Origin: Lepidurus packardi
Taxonomy: Eukaryota > Arthropoda > Branchiopoda > Notostraca > Triopsidae
Length of the DNA: 64,000 bases
NCBI GenBank assembly: GCA_023053545.1
Contig: JAKZAN010000111.1
Span: 1 to 64,000, forward strand
Direction of reading: 5' to 3'
This document shows, piece after piece, positions 55,702 to 64,000 of this stretch; positions within the stretch are counted from its first letter, which is position 1; the number at the start of each line of letters is the position of its first letter. A model generated the notes under the pieces. It worked only from the letters and a program-made list of their open reading frames with translations. It was not told the origin of the DNA and did no database searches. Made by a program: the position numbers and the translations under genes.

Positions 55702-58700
55702 ATGGGTAAAACAAAGAAAAACGAAGCAGCGGTAAAGGCAGTCCTTTTAAGAGCAAAGGAGCGGCAAGAAGAGTTCGAAAGACAAAAAAAAAGAGGCCAG
55801 GAGGATTAAAGAACGCGAACGCTATAGAAAAAAGCAAGTGTTTCTTCATGCGTCCCTTACTACCACTACGGGAATGTTACATTCTCGCACCAAACCTCGT
55901 CAAAAGGTGGGTAATCATTCTCGTGCGAAGCGAACGAATGGCCATGCTCCGGATGTACAGGAAACGCTCATCGATTCTCAAGAAAGTAAGACGTAATTTC
56001 AGCTTGGAACTGTGTAACGCAAACTGATCAAAATTATAATTCTTTCTGTAATTTAGACCCGAAGAACGATTCCGGAGACAACAGGAGCACAAGGCAAACA
56101 TTTACTAGCAATGTGAACCGTACGTCAACTCGCCCAGCCGAAAGTTGGCGTGAAAGGCGCGATAGACTAGCAGCTGGTTGGAAAACCGTCCGACCCACAA
56201 TTTTTACCGGCATCATAAAAAAAGAGTCGCCCGCCCTGCGCTCGAAGCAAATTTGCTTCAACTGTAAAAAGTCTCCAAGTGTCCTCCGGTAAGTAATGTC
56301 TTTCTCCCTAAATCACTTAATAAACTCTGACTTTAGATGCAGTGACGGATGCGGCGCTTTATGTATCGAATGTGACGCCCTGAAACATACTTTCTTGGCG
56401 ACACATTTGCGCCATACTTGGGTGTGTGGCTATCTAATGCCCCTCCAGCCCTGTCAAGTGCTTAAAGCAGAAAGCGATGGTTCTTATGGCATTTCCACTG
56501 AAAGTATGTTGTAACTTACGATATTATTTCAGTCGTTTACATTTGTTGCATTTCTTGTCTTTTTCCAGGTCGAGCAATTCCAATCGACATGGCTCGAGTT
56601 TGTAAACATTGTGGCTCTGAGGAAGTCGAAGATGTATTCGATCTCCCTTGTGTATACGTGTGTAATCGAGGTATCTACTAGTACTGCTTCTCTTTTATTT
56701 CGCTAACCGTTTATTTTTAGGTCGGCATGATACCTTCCTTCCTGGACTGAAATGTAAGAGCTGCAGTTCGATGTCCAAAGTGGAATGGGACAGTCTGATA
56801 TTTTCAGATTATTTTTTAGCGTCGTCGTATTTTTACAAAGGTATCCTACGACGCTACCCATTAGTGAAACCTAATTGTGGGGCTTTCCTTAGGGTGCACC
56901 GTTTACAGCGTGGAATTGCTCCGTGACTTCCACTATTCAAAAATGGAAAATCCGGGATTTTCAGCGAAAGCCCTTCTGTCCACTCTGGAACGCAAGTCGA
57001 AAGACTTGAATGCATCTGTAAGTATCCTTTATTGTGCTCTAAAAGGATTGTGCTTGTCACAAGCTCATTCAAATACACCATAGGTCACGCAGATTTGCCA
57101 GACATTGTTTAGAGATGCCTATCAGGAGTGGAGGCGTTGTAAGTTCGGATTGTTAAGCCTTATTGCAAAAATGGAAACGTCTCCGACAACTCATGAAGAC
57201 TGTGAAGCTCCTTGGACTTTACTCCAGTGCCCTTCATGCTGGGAGACGTGCCATGTAGTCCACGTTGATGGAAATAAGAAAGTATTTAGATGGAAGCACA
57301 ATTCCGAGTAAGTTTTCTATATTTCTCAAAAAAATTTTCTGAATCAGACTGTCAGCTCTATTCGAGAATCTTATATGAAAAGTGCATTCCTTTTACCGGA
57401 CGCTCACGTAGCGGATTTTGATACAAGCATACGACAGCTCAAACAAACGCGTGTAGCAAAGGTAGTAATTATTTCAGTATTCACAAACGAAACCTTACGA
57501 GTGGTCTTCTCTTCAGATTATAGGGCTCTCAGACCAGTACCTGCAAAGCATCGGACTGGAAAGCAGCGCGTGCAGAATGTCAGTCGTTTGCAAAATTGGA
57601 CGAAACGGCATCTGCATTGTGGCGTGTCGGCACGAAATCATACTGGGAGGATTGAACATGTTCCGAGGGGAAATTTATTCGTACCCCCTGCTGCTCCAGT
57701 ACGAGCTTGGAAAGCAAAGACGAATATGCTTTGTATCCAGTGATGTTATGTGCCAGCTCTACCCGTTCATGAGGGACACAGCTGAACGGATCAAAAGAGC
57801 TGGTGAAGACCATCCCCTAAACGACCTTCCGCAAATTCTGGAGAACTCAAAGCACTTTGTTCCCGTCTGGCATGCGCATGGACACTGCCTCAATTGCCAG
57901 GTAAAACTCCACAATAATGTAGCAAGTTTTGTAAATATTTCATGCCTAGCTTTGCTGGAGCGCTCGTCATGTGCTTGGGCTGGGCATGTGCACAGGGGAA
58001 CATTGCGAGTTATGCTTCGCCTACATTTCAAAGACTGCGCAAACTACGAAAAGAATGGACAAAGCAGGTGAGTATTTTGGGGTGATGGATTTACTTTCTT
58101 GAACTAATATTTATGAATCTCAGGTCGAAATGAGATGTTAACCGATCACGTTATCTATTGGAACACCAAAAAAATAGAAGCGTTGGTGAAAGCTCTGACA
58201 GAGAAGTATCCAATGGTAGGTGTTCATGCATTGCTATTTTATTTTGGCTTCCTGGCTTGAGTTGGGTAACTTTTTATCTGTTTGCGCGACAGGTTCCTCG
58301 CTTATTGGCGTACCATCAAAAAGAACTCGACAAGTTTGGCTATTCGGAAGAGCAGTTGCGGGAGGAGCGTACGAGCATGAAAGACAGAGCGGACGGTGAT
58401 TGCCTGAAAACATTTTTAAGTGCAAAACTAATTAATCATATTTTGCAGCTAACTTGGCTGATCCTGCTCCCGCGCCTACAAAGAAGGACATGGAAGCCGT
58501 TCAGGAATTTCTAGACAAGTAGTTCCCTTTTTTCTGTTTTTTTTTTATTGTGTTATGCATTAAAAACGTAACATCTGAATCTTATTAGTTTGTCAGTCGA
58601 GCCTACTGAAGTGTTTGACCTGTTAAGCAGCGAATCGAGGCGCGTTTGTCCTGTCCGGAAATTCCTGCGGTACGTCCATCGATCCATCACGGATGGTGTT

Positions 58701-60149
58701 GCAGCGGCTCGTATCAAGAGTTTAAAAATTGAAGTGTCAGCTGCAGCTGGTAAGTTTTTCATTCGGTTTAATCGGAACATATCTTCCGTTCACTCATAGA
58801 AAAGGTAAGTCATGCTGACCCTGATGTATTTTTTTGCTTTTTTAATGTCTATCTAAATGAATTGATATCTTTATCTGTAATATGTGATTGTCCGCTTTGC
58901 CTAAGGAGAAGCATTTTGTCGTAGCAACGTAGTCAGAGCACATAAGTAGCTTTTCAGGTGTGCATGAGCTTTTAGGAATTAAAAATGCTTCGTTCATTCG
59001 TGTTCCTCGTCTTCTGCTTTATGTAACCGCTTTATGTAAGTGTGCCGTGCTCCAAAGGCGAAACGATTAGAGGATATGTCAACTGTTTCCCGGTAAAGTT
59101 GTCCATTTTTGGCAACAATACAAGTTGTATTTTTATAGTTATACAGAATCTATCTTATTGCTAAAAGTATTGTGAATTTGTTAATTCACGGCTTACTTGG
59201 GGTGAAAATAAATTAATTTAAGGATCTCACTTCTTAAATGAAAGTGACAGCTTCTGCGCAATTATGGGTGTTGTATAATAATGTCAATACAAATCCTTCT
59301 TCGTTAAAAAAATCGGTAGTATAGTAGTTGAATGCATGGCTTACAAGGGTGGGGTATATTCAGACAGTCACTTGCTGACGCCCGTGAATCGCTGTAAATA
59401 AGTAGCTTCTTGGGATTGAAGTATCCCTTCTGCAACAGACCGTTATTTTGAAAAGAACTACGGGAACCGCAGCTTATATTCAAGCATCTTTTCAACTTTT
59501 GAAGACACAAGCAAATTGAGGCGACAAAAACGCCTGCAAGCCGCAAGCGAGAAACAAAAATGGATGCAACACGTGGAGTGGTACAATAAACTGAGGAATT
59601 ACGTCCCCGACGCTTCGGAATTCCCCAAGTTGGCAGAAGCTGACGTGACTGATGTGCACAGTAATACGAATAATTCGATAGCACGTATACATATACTGAT
59701 GTGTGCTGATGTGTCTAGGCGACCGCGACCGACTGACCAAAGCCATCGATCTCTTCACTAAAGTAGAGAGAATCCGGGAAGAGCCGGAAATACTTGATAA
59801 GGAAATGCACGATTTGAGCCGATACTACGAAGGAAAAGAGAAGGCGCTCGCAAATTTTCATCCTAGCATGCTTTGGCCCGCTTACGGACTTAAAAAATAC
59901 TGTTTACCAGAAACCAGTGACGAAGTTACTCTGGACGGCCTGAAGGCGTTGGTTATTAAGAGACAACGTCATATTTCTGTATTCAGAGAAGACGCCATAC
60001 GGCAATTTCAAGCCGTCAAAGATTGCCCATCTGTTAGTACTGAGACCAACGTACTGGTACGTGAAGAGGACGATGAAGCCGAACCGATAGAGGACAGCGA
60101 TTGGGATGACGTGGAAGACTTATTTCTGGAAGAAAGTTTCGTCCTGTAG
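55702..60149 (+). CDS. KDZ-superfamily transposase, 16 exons
   Basis: Exons by GT..AG and phase: 55702-55985, 56057-56288, 56337-56503, 56569-56670, 56721-56840, 56893-57017, 57084-57307, 57383-57461, 57517-57900, 57950-58067, 58124-58215, 58293-58395, 58449-58518, 58589-58749, 59505-59660, 59719-60149. All phases agree and give about 948 residues once one extra A in the run at 55784-55792 is discounted. The N-terminus is basic (ARRIKERERYRKK). Cysteine clusters follow (ICFNCKKSP, CSDGCGALCIECDALKH.., VCKHCGS.., KCKSCS), like those that accompany KDZ transposases. Core: first Asp in VHVDGNKKVFRW, ACRHEI, second Asp in SSDVMCQLYPFM, WHAHGHCLNCQ, Glu in GMCTGEHCELCFA, then RNEMLTDHVIYWNTKKI. 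The tail is acidic. Introns are 48-77 bp except intron 14. Exon 8's acceptor is the least certain. Confidence 0.85.
58750..59504 (+). other. Intron 14 of the KDZ gene, atypically long
   Basis: 755 bp between exons 14 and 15, while every other intron of the gene is under 80 bp. No coding motif is seen. It may hold a small insertion or an exon I have not recognised. A five-base block between an acceptor and a donor (CATAG/AAAAG/GTAAGT, 58798-58808) does not keep the frame. Confidence 0.5.
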
Positions 60150-60764
60150 AATACGAAACTATTTTATTTCAAGCATAACCTGTTAATCTAGAAATCAAAG
60201 GATTTTCATCTGAATTACAAAATTACGTTCGGTTACTACATAACTCAATGAAGATGGTAACTCAATAATGACAGTAGTTCTGTAACTGAATAATTCAAGT
60301 TTTTTTCTATGATTTTGATAACGACAAAAAATGCGTGGTTCGTTTCCTATACAACATTTTTCTGAAACAACTAAAGCGAAAATGAATGGGAAACAAACAT
60401 AAATGTGCTCCTGTGTTCCAAATGATGTATGCAAAAATACATACTGTTCTTTATTTTTACGATATACTCGTCCCTCAAGTGAGTAAACATTGTTTGCTCA
60501 TCATCGTTTTGATCAGCTTGCTCATCGTCATAGTTTTCAGCTCGTCATATTCAATTCAATGAAACAATTCGTACAGATGTCACTCAGTTACCGTAGCAAC
60601 AAGGTATCCGGTTTATACAGACTGACGTATTCAGTGACGTCATAACATCATGGATGTTCACGTGGTGTGTACGTGCTATACACGTGAGAATCCGGATGCT
60701 GCACGCTATAAGCACGTGATGGTTGCATGTTCTTTTGTATGGTAAAAGCAGTCTTATAAGTTGT
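60150..60764. other. Non-coding stretch downstream of the KDZ gene
   Basis: No gene. It contains several ACGT palindromes (TGACGTCA near 60637, CACGTG near 60683 and 60715). The far terminal repeat of the KDZ element is expected about here but I could not match it to the 5' flank. Confidence 0.45.
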
Positions 60765-60955
60765 CTAGACGGGACTTTAATTAGGCATTAGCTAATGTTA
60801 GTCATAGTTAATGAACTTGTAACAACTTCTTCAATTCGGAAACTTCGTTAACAGTTGATTTTCATTAGCGTTAATGTTCTTGTCTCTAGACGACTCACTT
60901 AAACATATTTAACTCAGGTAGTCGGAGTTGATTATCATTAACTTGTCCCGTCTAG
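60765..60955. mobile_element. Short inverted-repeat element (MITE-like)
   Basis: A 191-bp segment bounded by perfect 11-bp inverted repeats CTAGACGGGAC (60765-60775) and GTCCCGTCTAG (60945-60955). Internal copies of related phrases (TCTCTAGACG, TTAATGTTCTTG, CATTAACTTG) look like subterminal repeats. No target duplication was identified, so the superfamily is open. Confidence 0.6.
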
Positions 60956-61902
60956 CCTAGGTATTACGGTTTGCAGCTCCGTACACTGCTGTCTTTTAGC
61001 ACATAAAAAGCTTCCAGATGTTTTGGTTTAGTCAGTCTATCGTATTAGTCGATGCCTGAAGATTCGCATTTAGCTAGCGGAACAGCCATTAAATCTAAAG
61101 AAATCTGATACGTAATAGATGCCTTCCATCGTGAGGCTATGATGACTTTTCAGAAGGCAAAAAGGCAATATTCAAGTCAGATGACATCATAAAGGAGTTA
61201 TACATTATAATATTAGTGAATTATCTTCATGAGAACTTCGCGGTATGGGGGTGGGCACAGAAAATACGTGTGAAGCATACACCAAATTCGCGCTTAAACG
61301 TATGGACATCCAAGGGCTGAACGAACGAAACGATAAAAGGGAAGGAATAGGCTTAGTGTTTCCTGTTTCTGAAATTTTATATCGAACCTTTTTTCCCGCA
61401 AATATATAATTCATATATTGGGACAATCTCTCCAGCATAAACCGAGATACCTCAAGACGCACAAGTTTGCAAAAAGACGTACACGCATGAGGCATTAAGA
61501 TAAATTATGTATGACATCTCTCTACTACGCTACCCCTGTTACGCATGCCTTAATAAAATTACATAAAAAATACTTCGATTTTTGAATCTGCAGATACCAA
61601 GACGCGAATCAGTTAATTACTGAATTTTATTTTAACAGTTAGATAAAATTGCACGGAATCACCAGGCTAATCGCTATTTTATTTTTGCTATTTTTCGCAA
61701 TCATCGTACAGTGTTTGGTGATTATTTCAGATTGTGACGGGGCGTTACATAGATGAGCGAAACCTAACGTTTTGTTATCCTTTTCTGGTGACGTAGATTA
61801 CTAGGCGATCAATGCGCTTTTTCTCAGTAGGCCTGTAAGTCAAACCTTCATCATATCATCCATAGCGATTACAGTTGGTTATTGTTGGTAGGATGCAACA
61901 TA
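60956..61902. other. Non-coding stretch
   Basis: No recognisable gene or repeat. Confidence 0.4.
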
Positions 61903-61933
61903 AACAGTGGCGTATACAGGACTTTGGTTCGTG

Positions 61934-61964
<31 letters not shown>

Positions 61965-62060
61965 AGGGTGCCATGTGCAATTTTTTACACTTGGGTTTCC
62001 CTTTGTTCACCAATATACAAAAATCATTTCAGGGGGTGCATGGGGGTGGGGGGTTAGGGG
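61903..62060. mobile_element. Possible hAT-type MITE end with 28-G run
   Basis: CAGTGGCGTATACAGGACTT at 61903 resembles the CAGTGGCG ends of hAT non-autonomous elements. It is followed by an unbroken run of 28 G (61937-61964) and further G blocks (62034-62060). No opposite end or target duplication was found. The homopolymer length may be an assembly estimate. Confidence 0.4.
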
Positions 62061-62081
62061 ATCGCCTAACCAGAGCTAAAA

Positions 62082-62215
62082 CGAGCGCGAGCGAATTCGC
62101 TCGCGCTCGCGAGTGCGCTCGAAATCTTGTGAGCGATGAGCGCGAGCCGCTCGTTTCATAAATTGGCGAGCGCGAGCGCGAGCGCAAACGAAATGAGCGC
62201 ACGCTCGCGATTGTA
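62082..62215. repeat. GAGCGC-rich palindrome cluster
   Basis: A perfect 28-bp palindrome centred on GAATTC spans 62082-62109, with arms CGAGCGCGAGCGAA. It is followed by more GAGCG/CGCTC blocks in both orientations up to about 62215 (for example 62165-62192). GC-rich island in AT-rich sequence. It could be the subterminal region of a transposon; no ends were defined. Confidence 0.75.
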
Positions 62216-62289
62216 GCGCCATCTGTTGGCAAATTCCCGTAGTTTATGCCATGAAGCTACAGAGCTTACGGCAGATGGCAGCGACTGAT

Positions 62290-62338
62290 GTCAAAAAGGC
62301 GCCAAGCGTGTTGTCAAAAAGACGCCAAGCGTGTTCAA
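62290..62338. repeat. Short tandem repeat, unit about 25 bp
   Basis: GTCAAAAAGGCGCCAAGCGT is repeated head-to-tail as GTCAAAAAGACGCCAAGCGT, each followed by GTT. Confidence 0.75.
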
Positions 62339-62353
62339 CGTGCTCGTTTGGTG

Positions 62354-62392
62354 CTGTATTTGTTAGCTGTGCGGCACAGCTAACAAATACAG
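62354..62392. repeat. Perfect hairpin with 19-bp arms
   Basis: CTGTATTTGTTAGCTGTGC, a single G, and the exact reverse complement. It is the first of two near-loopless hairpins 34 bp apart. Confidence 0.9.
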
Positions 62393-62426
62393 TAGAATAC
62401 AGTAGAATACAGTAACAAATACTAAC

Positions 62427-62457
62427 AATAGACTGGCACAGCCTGTGCCAGTCTATT
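62427..62457. repeat. Perfect hairpin with 15-bp arms
   Basis: AATAGACTGGCACAG, a single C, and the exact reverse complement. Between the two hairpins lie AGTAGAATAC repeats, and TTGTTAGCTGTG recurs just after this hairpin. Confidence 0.9.
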
Positions 62458-62641
62458 TATTGTTAGCTGTGACAACAGCTTAATTTGTATTACAGGTAAC
62501 TTTCATTATTACTTTCGTTAACTAAAACAAGGCTTATAACTTATCAATTACACTACTTTAATTATCGACTGTACAATTATTGTCAACTACTCTAGACAAT
62601 CATGGCGGATTTACCAGTGGAGTTAACACCAGTGTTACTAT

Positions 62642-62840
62642 TGGTACCACCGGAACAGCGGTGGTCACATGAGCTTACTCCAAAAGGGTAAGGATTTTTG
62701 GTTATAATGTACGGGCGCATACATAGAAGTATGGAAGATAGTGGTGTAGTGGGCAGAGGCAACTACTGATGCTAGGGTGGAGAGGGTTCGATTCTCTTCA
62801 AATGCAGTTGTTTTTTCTTGTACTATGGTACAGGAAACTC
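62642..62840 (+). repeat. 458-bp-spaced duplication, copy 1 (exon-like start plus tRNA-like block)
   Basis: Starts TGGTACCACCGGA. It contains an ATG at 62669 with ATGAGCTTACTCCAAAAG followed by a donor-like GGTAAGGA, then a tRNA-like block. The second copy, starting TGGTACCACCGGA at 63100, keeps the ATG, the codons (one synonymous change) and the donor. The block therefore looks like a duplicated first exon with its downstream intron. Confidence 0.65.
62742..62800 (+). other. tRNA-like polymerase III box A and box B
   Basis: Box A TGGTGTAGTGGG (62742) fits TRGYNNARNNGG at every position. Box B GTTCGATTC, about 47 bp on, fits GWTCRANNC. A cloverleaf is poor: the T-arm needs G-U pairs and I could not fold a convincing anticodon arm. 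A tRNA-derived SINE or a decayed tRNA gene is likelier than a working tRNA. Confidence 0.45.
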
Positions 62841-63099
62841 TTTTTTAACTATTTCGTTTTAAATTATTCTTTATCTTTAATTATTCTGTATTTCTAATTA
62901 TTTTAAATTATTATGCATTTAAATTATTATATGTTTTACTGGTTCTGTTGTAAATTATGTTCTGTTTAATTATGTGCAATGTTTTTCCTTGTACTATGGT
63001 ACAAGCACTTCCTTTTCACTTATTATGTTCTACATTATTCTGTATTCTGTGTATTCTCTATAAATTACTCTTCCGTGCTTTACTGAGCTAATGTGTAAG

Positions 63100-63295
63100 T
63101 GGTACCACCGGAGTTGCGCTGTCGTTATGAGTTTACTCCAAAAGGGTAAGGACTTTTCGTTATAATGTACGAGCGCATTTCACAATAGTATTGAAGAAGT
63201 TGTGTAGTGGGCACAGTCAACTACTGATGCTACGGTGGAGAGGGTTCGATTCTGTTCATGTGCAGTTTTTTTTCTTGTACCATTTGACTTTCATG
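63100..63295 (+). repeat. 458-bp-spaced duplication, copy 2
   Basis: Same order as copy 1: ATG at about 63127 with ATGAGTTTACTCCAAAAG, donor-like GGTAAGGA, and a tRNA-like block whose box A has one change (TTGTGTAGTGGG) while box B is kept (GTTCGATTC). The overlap with a coding start is speculative. Confidence 0.65.
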
Positions 63296-63652
63296 TTTGT
63301 CTACTCTCCAAATGTTAACTCCCTGAGGCGCGCTGGTGCTGGTCTCCAACTTGAGTGTCATCCCGTTCCATATGACTCATTTTGCTTGCGACTTCCTAAG
63401 CTTGCGGTGCCCTTCGCCTTCTACGCTTGCCACGCTTGCATTTTTGCTTCAACCGCATTATTCCTGTGTTCCGCTTTCTTCCCTTTTTACGTCGGGTACG
63501 TTTTCTTATTATTTCTCCTTCATTATTTGCTCTTTTTCTGCATGTTTGCTTGGTTTTTCTTCCATTGTTTGTTTTGTTTTCACTCCTTTTCGCTTCTTTT
63601 TTTCCCGCTTTAGCTTGCTGTCTTGAGTCTAAGACATTAAAAGTAGACAAAA
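63296..63652. other. Non-coding stretch before the OTU gene
   Basis: Pyrimidine-rich on the plus strand. If the upstream exon-like blocks are used, this is intron, ending in the acceptor TTCTGTTTTAG at 63668. Confidence 0.4.
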
Positions 63653-64000
63653 ATGGTTTCTGTTTTAGGCTTCAGAGGGATTGGGAGGCTTCAGAGATTT
63701 AGGGAATGTCTAGGAAATTTGCGAAAAACAGCAGATTTACCTGCTGCTGCGTTTTCTAATATTTCTCTCGAAAAAATCTTGATTAGTCAAGAAAACTTGA
63801 GTAGTTTCGAGACATTGTGTTTGGAGTATAGGGAAGAGTTTAGAGGAATTGAACTGCCAACTATTTTGGCACTGCCAGAATCTCTGTGCTATGTTGGTAA
63901 TGATGAATCTGCTTGTGAAATCATTCCAAGTCGCTTCCGTGATGGATTTACTGCTTTGAAAAGTCAAGGAAATGGGAATTGCTTTTATAATTCAGCTTCG
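63653..64000 (+). CDS. OTU-type cysteine protease, 5' part
   Basis: The frame is open from ATG 63653 to the window edge, 116 codons, so no stop is seen. The last residues read RFRDGFTALKSQGNGNCFYN, where GNGNCF is the catalytic-cysteine motif that begins OTU peptidase domains. The catalytic His would lie beyond the window. The N-terminal about 95 residues (RLQRFRECLGNLRKTADLP and following) are not recognised. An alternative start uses the acceptor at 63668: either duplicated upstream exon-like block (MSLLQK, phase 1) would join in frame to GFRGIGRLQRF. Host gene or transposon accessory protease cannot be decided; OTU domains occur in both. Confidence 0.7.
   Translation, partial: MVSVLGFRGIGRLQRFRECLGNLRKTADLPAAAFSNISLEKILISQENLSSFETLCLEYREEFRGIELPTILALPESLCYVGNDESACEIIPSRFRDGFTALKSQGNGNCFYNSAS

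Noticed and set aside
58798..58808. Five-base micro-exon in KDZ intron 14
   Set aside because: Splice-like flanks exist, but including it leads to a stop in exon 15.
62742..62800. Functional tRNA gene
   Set aside because: Box A and B fit, but the arms pair poorly and no anticodon loop is convincing. A SINE-like or decayed copy is likelier.
63191..63650. Overlapping frames rich in Phe/Leu on plus and Lys/Arg on minus
   Set aside because: Low-complexity pyrimidine tract; probably intron or 5' flank of the OTU gene.

Overview
The window looks like repeat-dense DNA from an animal nuclear genome, probably an invertebrate. Evidence: spliced genes with GT..AG introns of only 40-80 bp, a 12.6-kb satellite array, and about a dozen transposon families typical of metazoans (Ty3/Gypsy, BEL/Pao, an I-like LINE, hAT, MULE, PIF/Harbinger-like, a THAP/DDE_4 element, a KDZ element). 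No prokaryotic operons, ribosomal genes or canonical single-copy host genes were recognised. The species cannot be named from the sequence.

Layout. 1-12655: satellite of 123-bp monomers, each built from eleven 11/12-bp subunits. 12.65-15.37 kb: 5'-truncated mag-lineage Gypsy pol with the start of its 3' LTR. 15.37-16.74 kb: integrase end and LTR of a second Gypsy. 16.74-18.49 kb: non-coding, with short duplications. 18.49-24.33 kb: BEL/Pao element with one uninterrupted gag-pol reading frame and identical shared LTR sequence. 24.47-24.60 kb: hAT-type MITE with a perfect 8-bp target duplication. 25.76-26.30 kb: small three-exon zinc-knuckle gene. 27.14-29.59 kb: broken MULE transposase. 29.68-31.18 kb (+): SWIM/YqaJ gene, facing a THAP/DDE_4 transposase gene (-, 31.4-34.4 kb) that was split by a LINE insertion. 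34.96-37.9 kb: hAT pseudogene. 38.23-38.69 kb: LINE fragment.

38.7-53.6 kb is a nested set. An old, heavily mutated Gypsy (element 1) was hit by an envelope-bearing Gypsy (element 2, 42076-48954) and later by a short internally deleted Gypsy (element 3, 49410-53246) whose two LTRs look identical. Computationally excising both inserts leaves element 1 in frame. 53.6-55.03 kb holds retroelement and Harbinger fragments. 55.70-60.15 kb holds a 16-exon KDZ-superfamily transposase gene, reconstructed here exon by exon, whose only visible lesion is one extra A in a homopolymer in exon 1. 60.15-63.3 kb is non-coding with a MITE, palindromes, G-runs and a 458-bp duplication. From 63.65 kb an OTU-type cysteine protease gene runs off the window.

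Almost everything recognisable is mobile-element machinery. The best candidates for functional or little-described systems are the KDZ gene, the paired YqaJ-nuclease and THAP-transposase genes, the small CCHC gene, and the OTU gene with its duplicated upstream exon/tRNA-like block.
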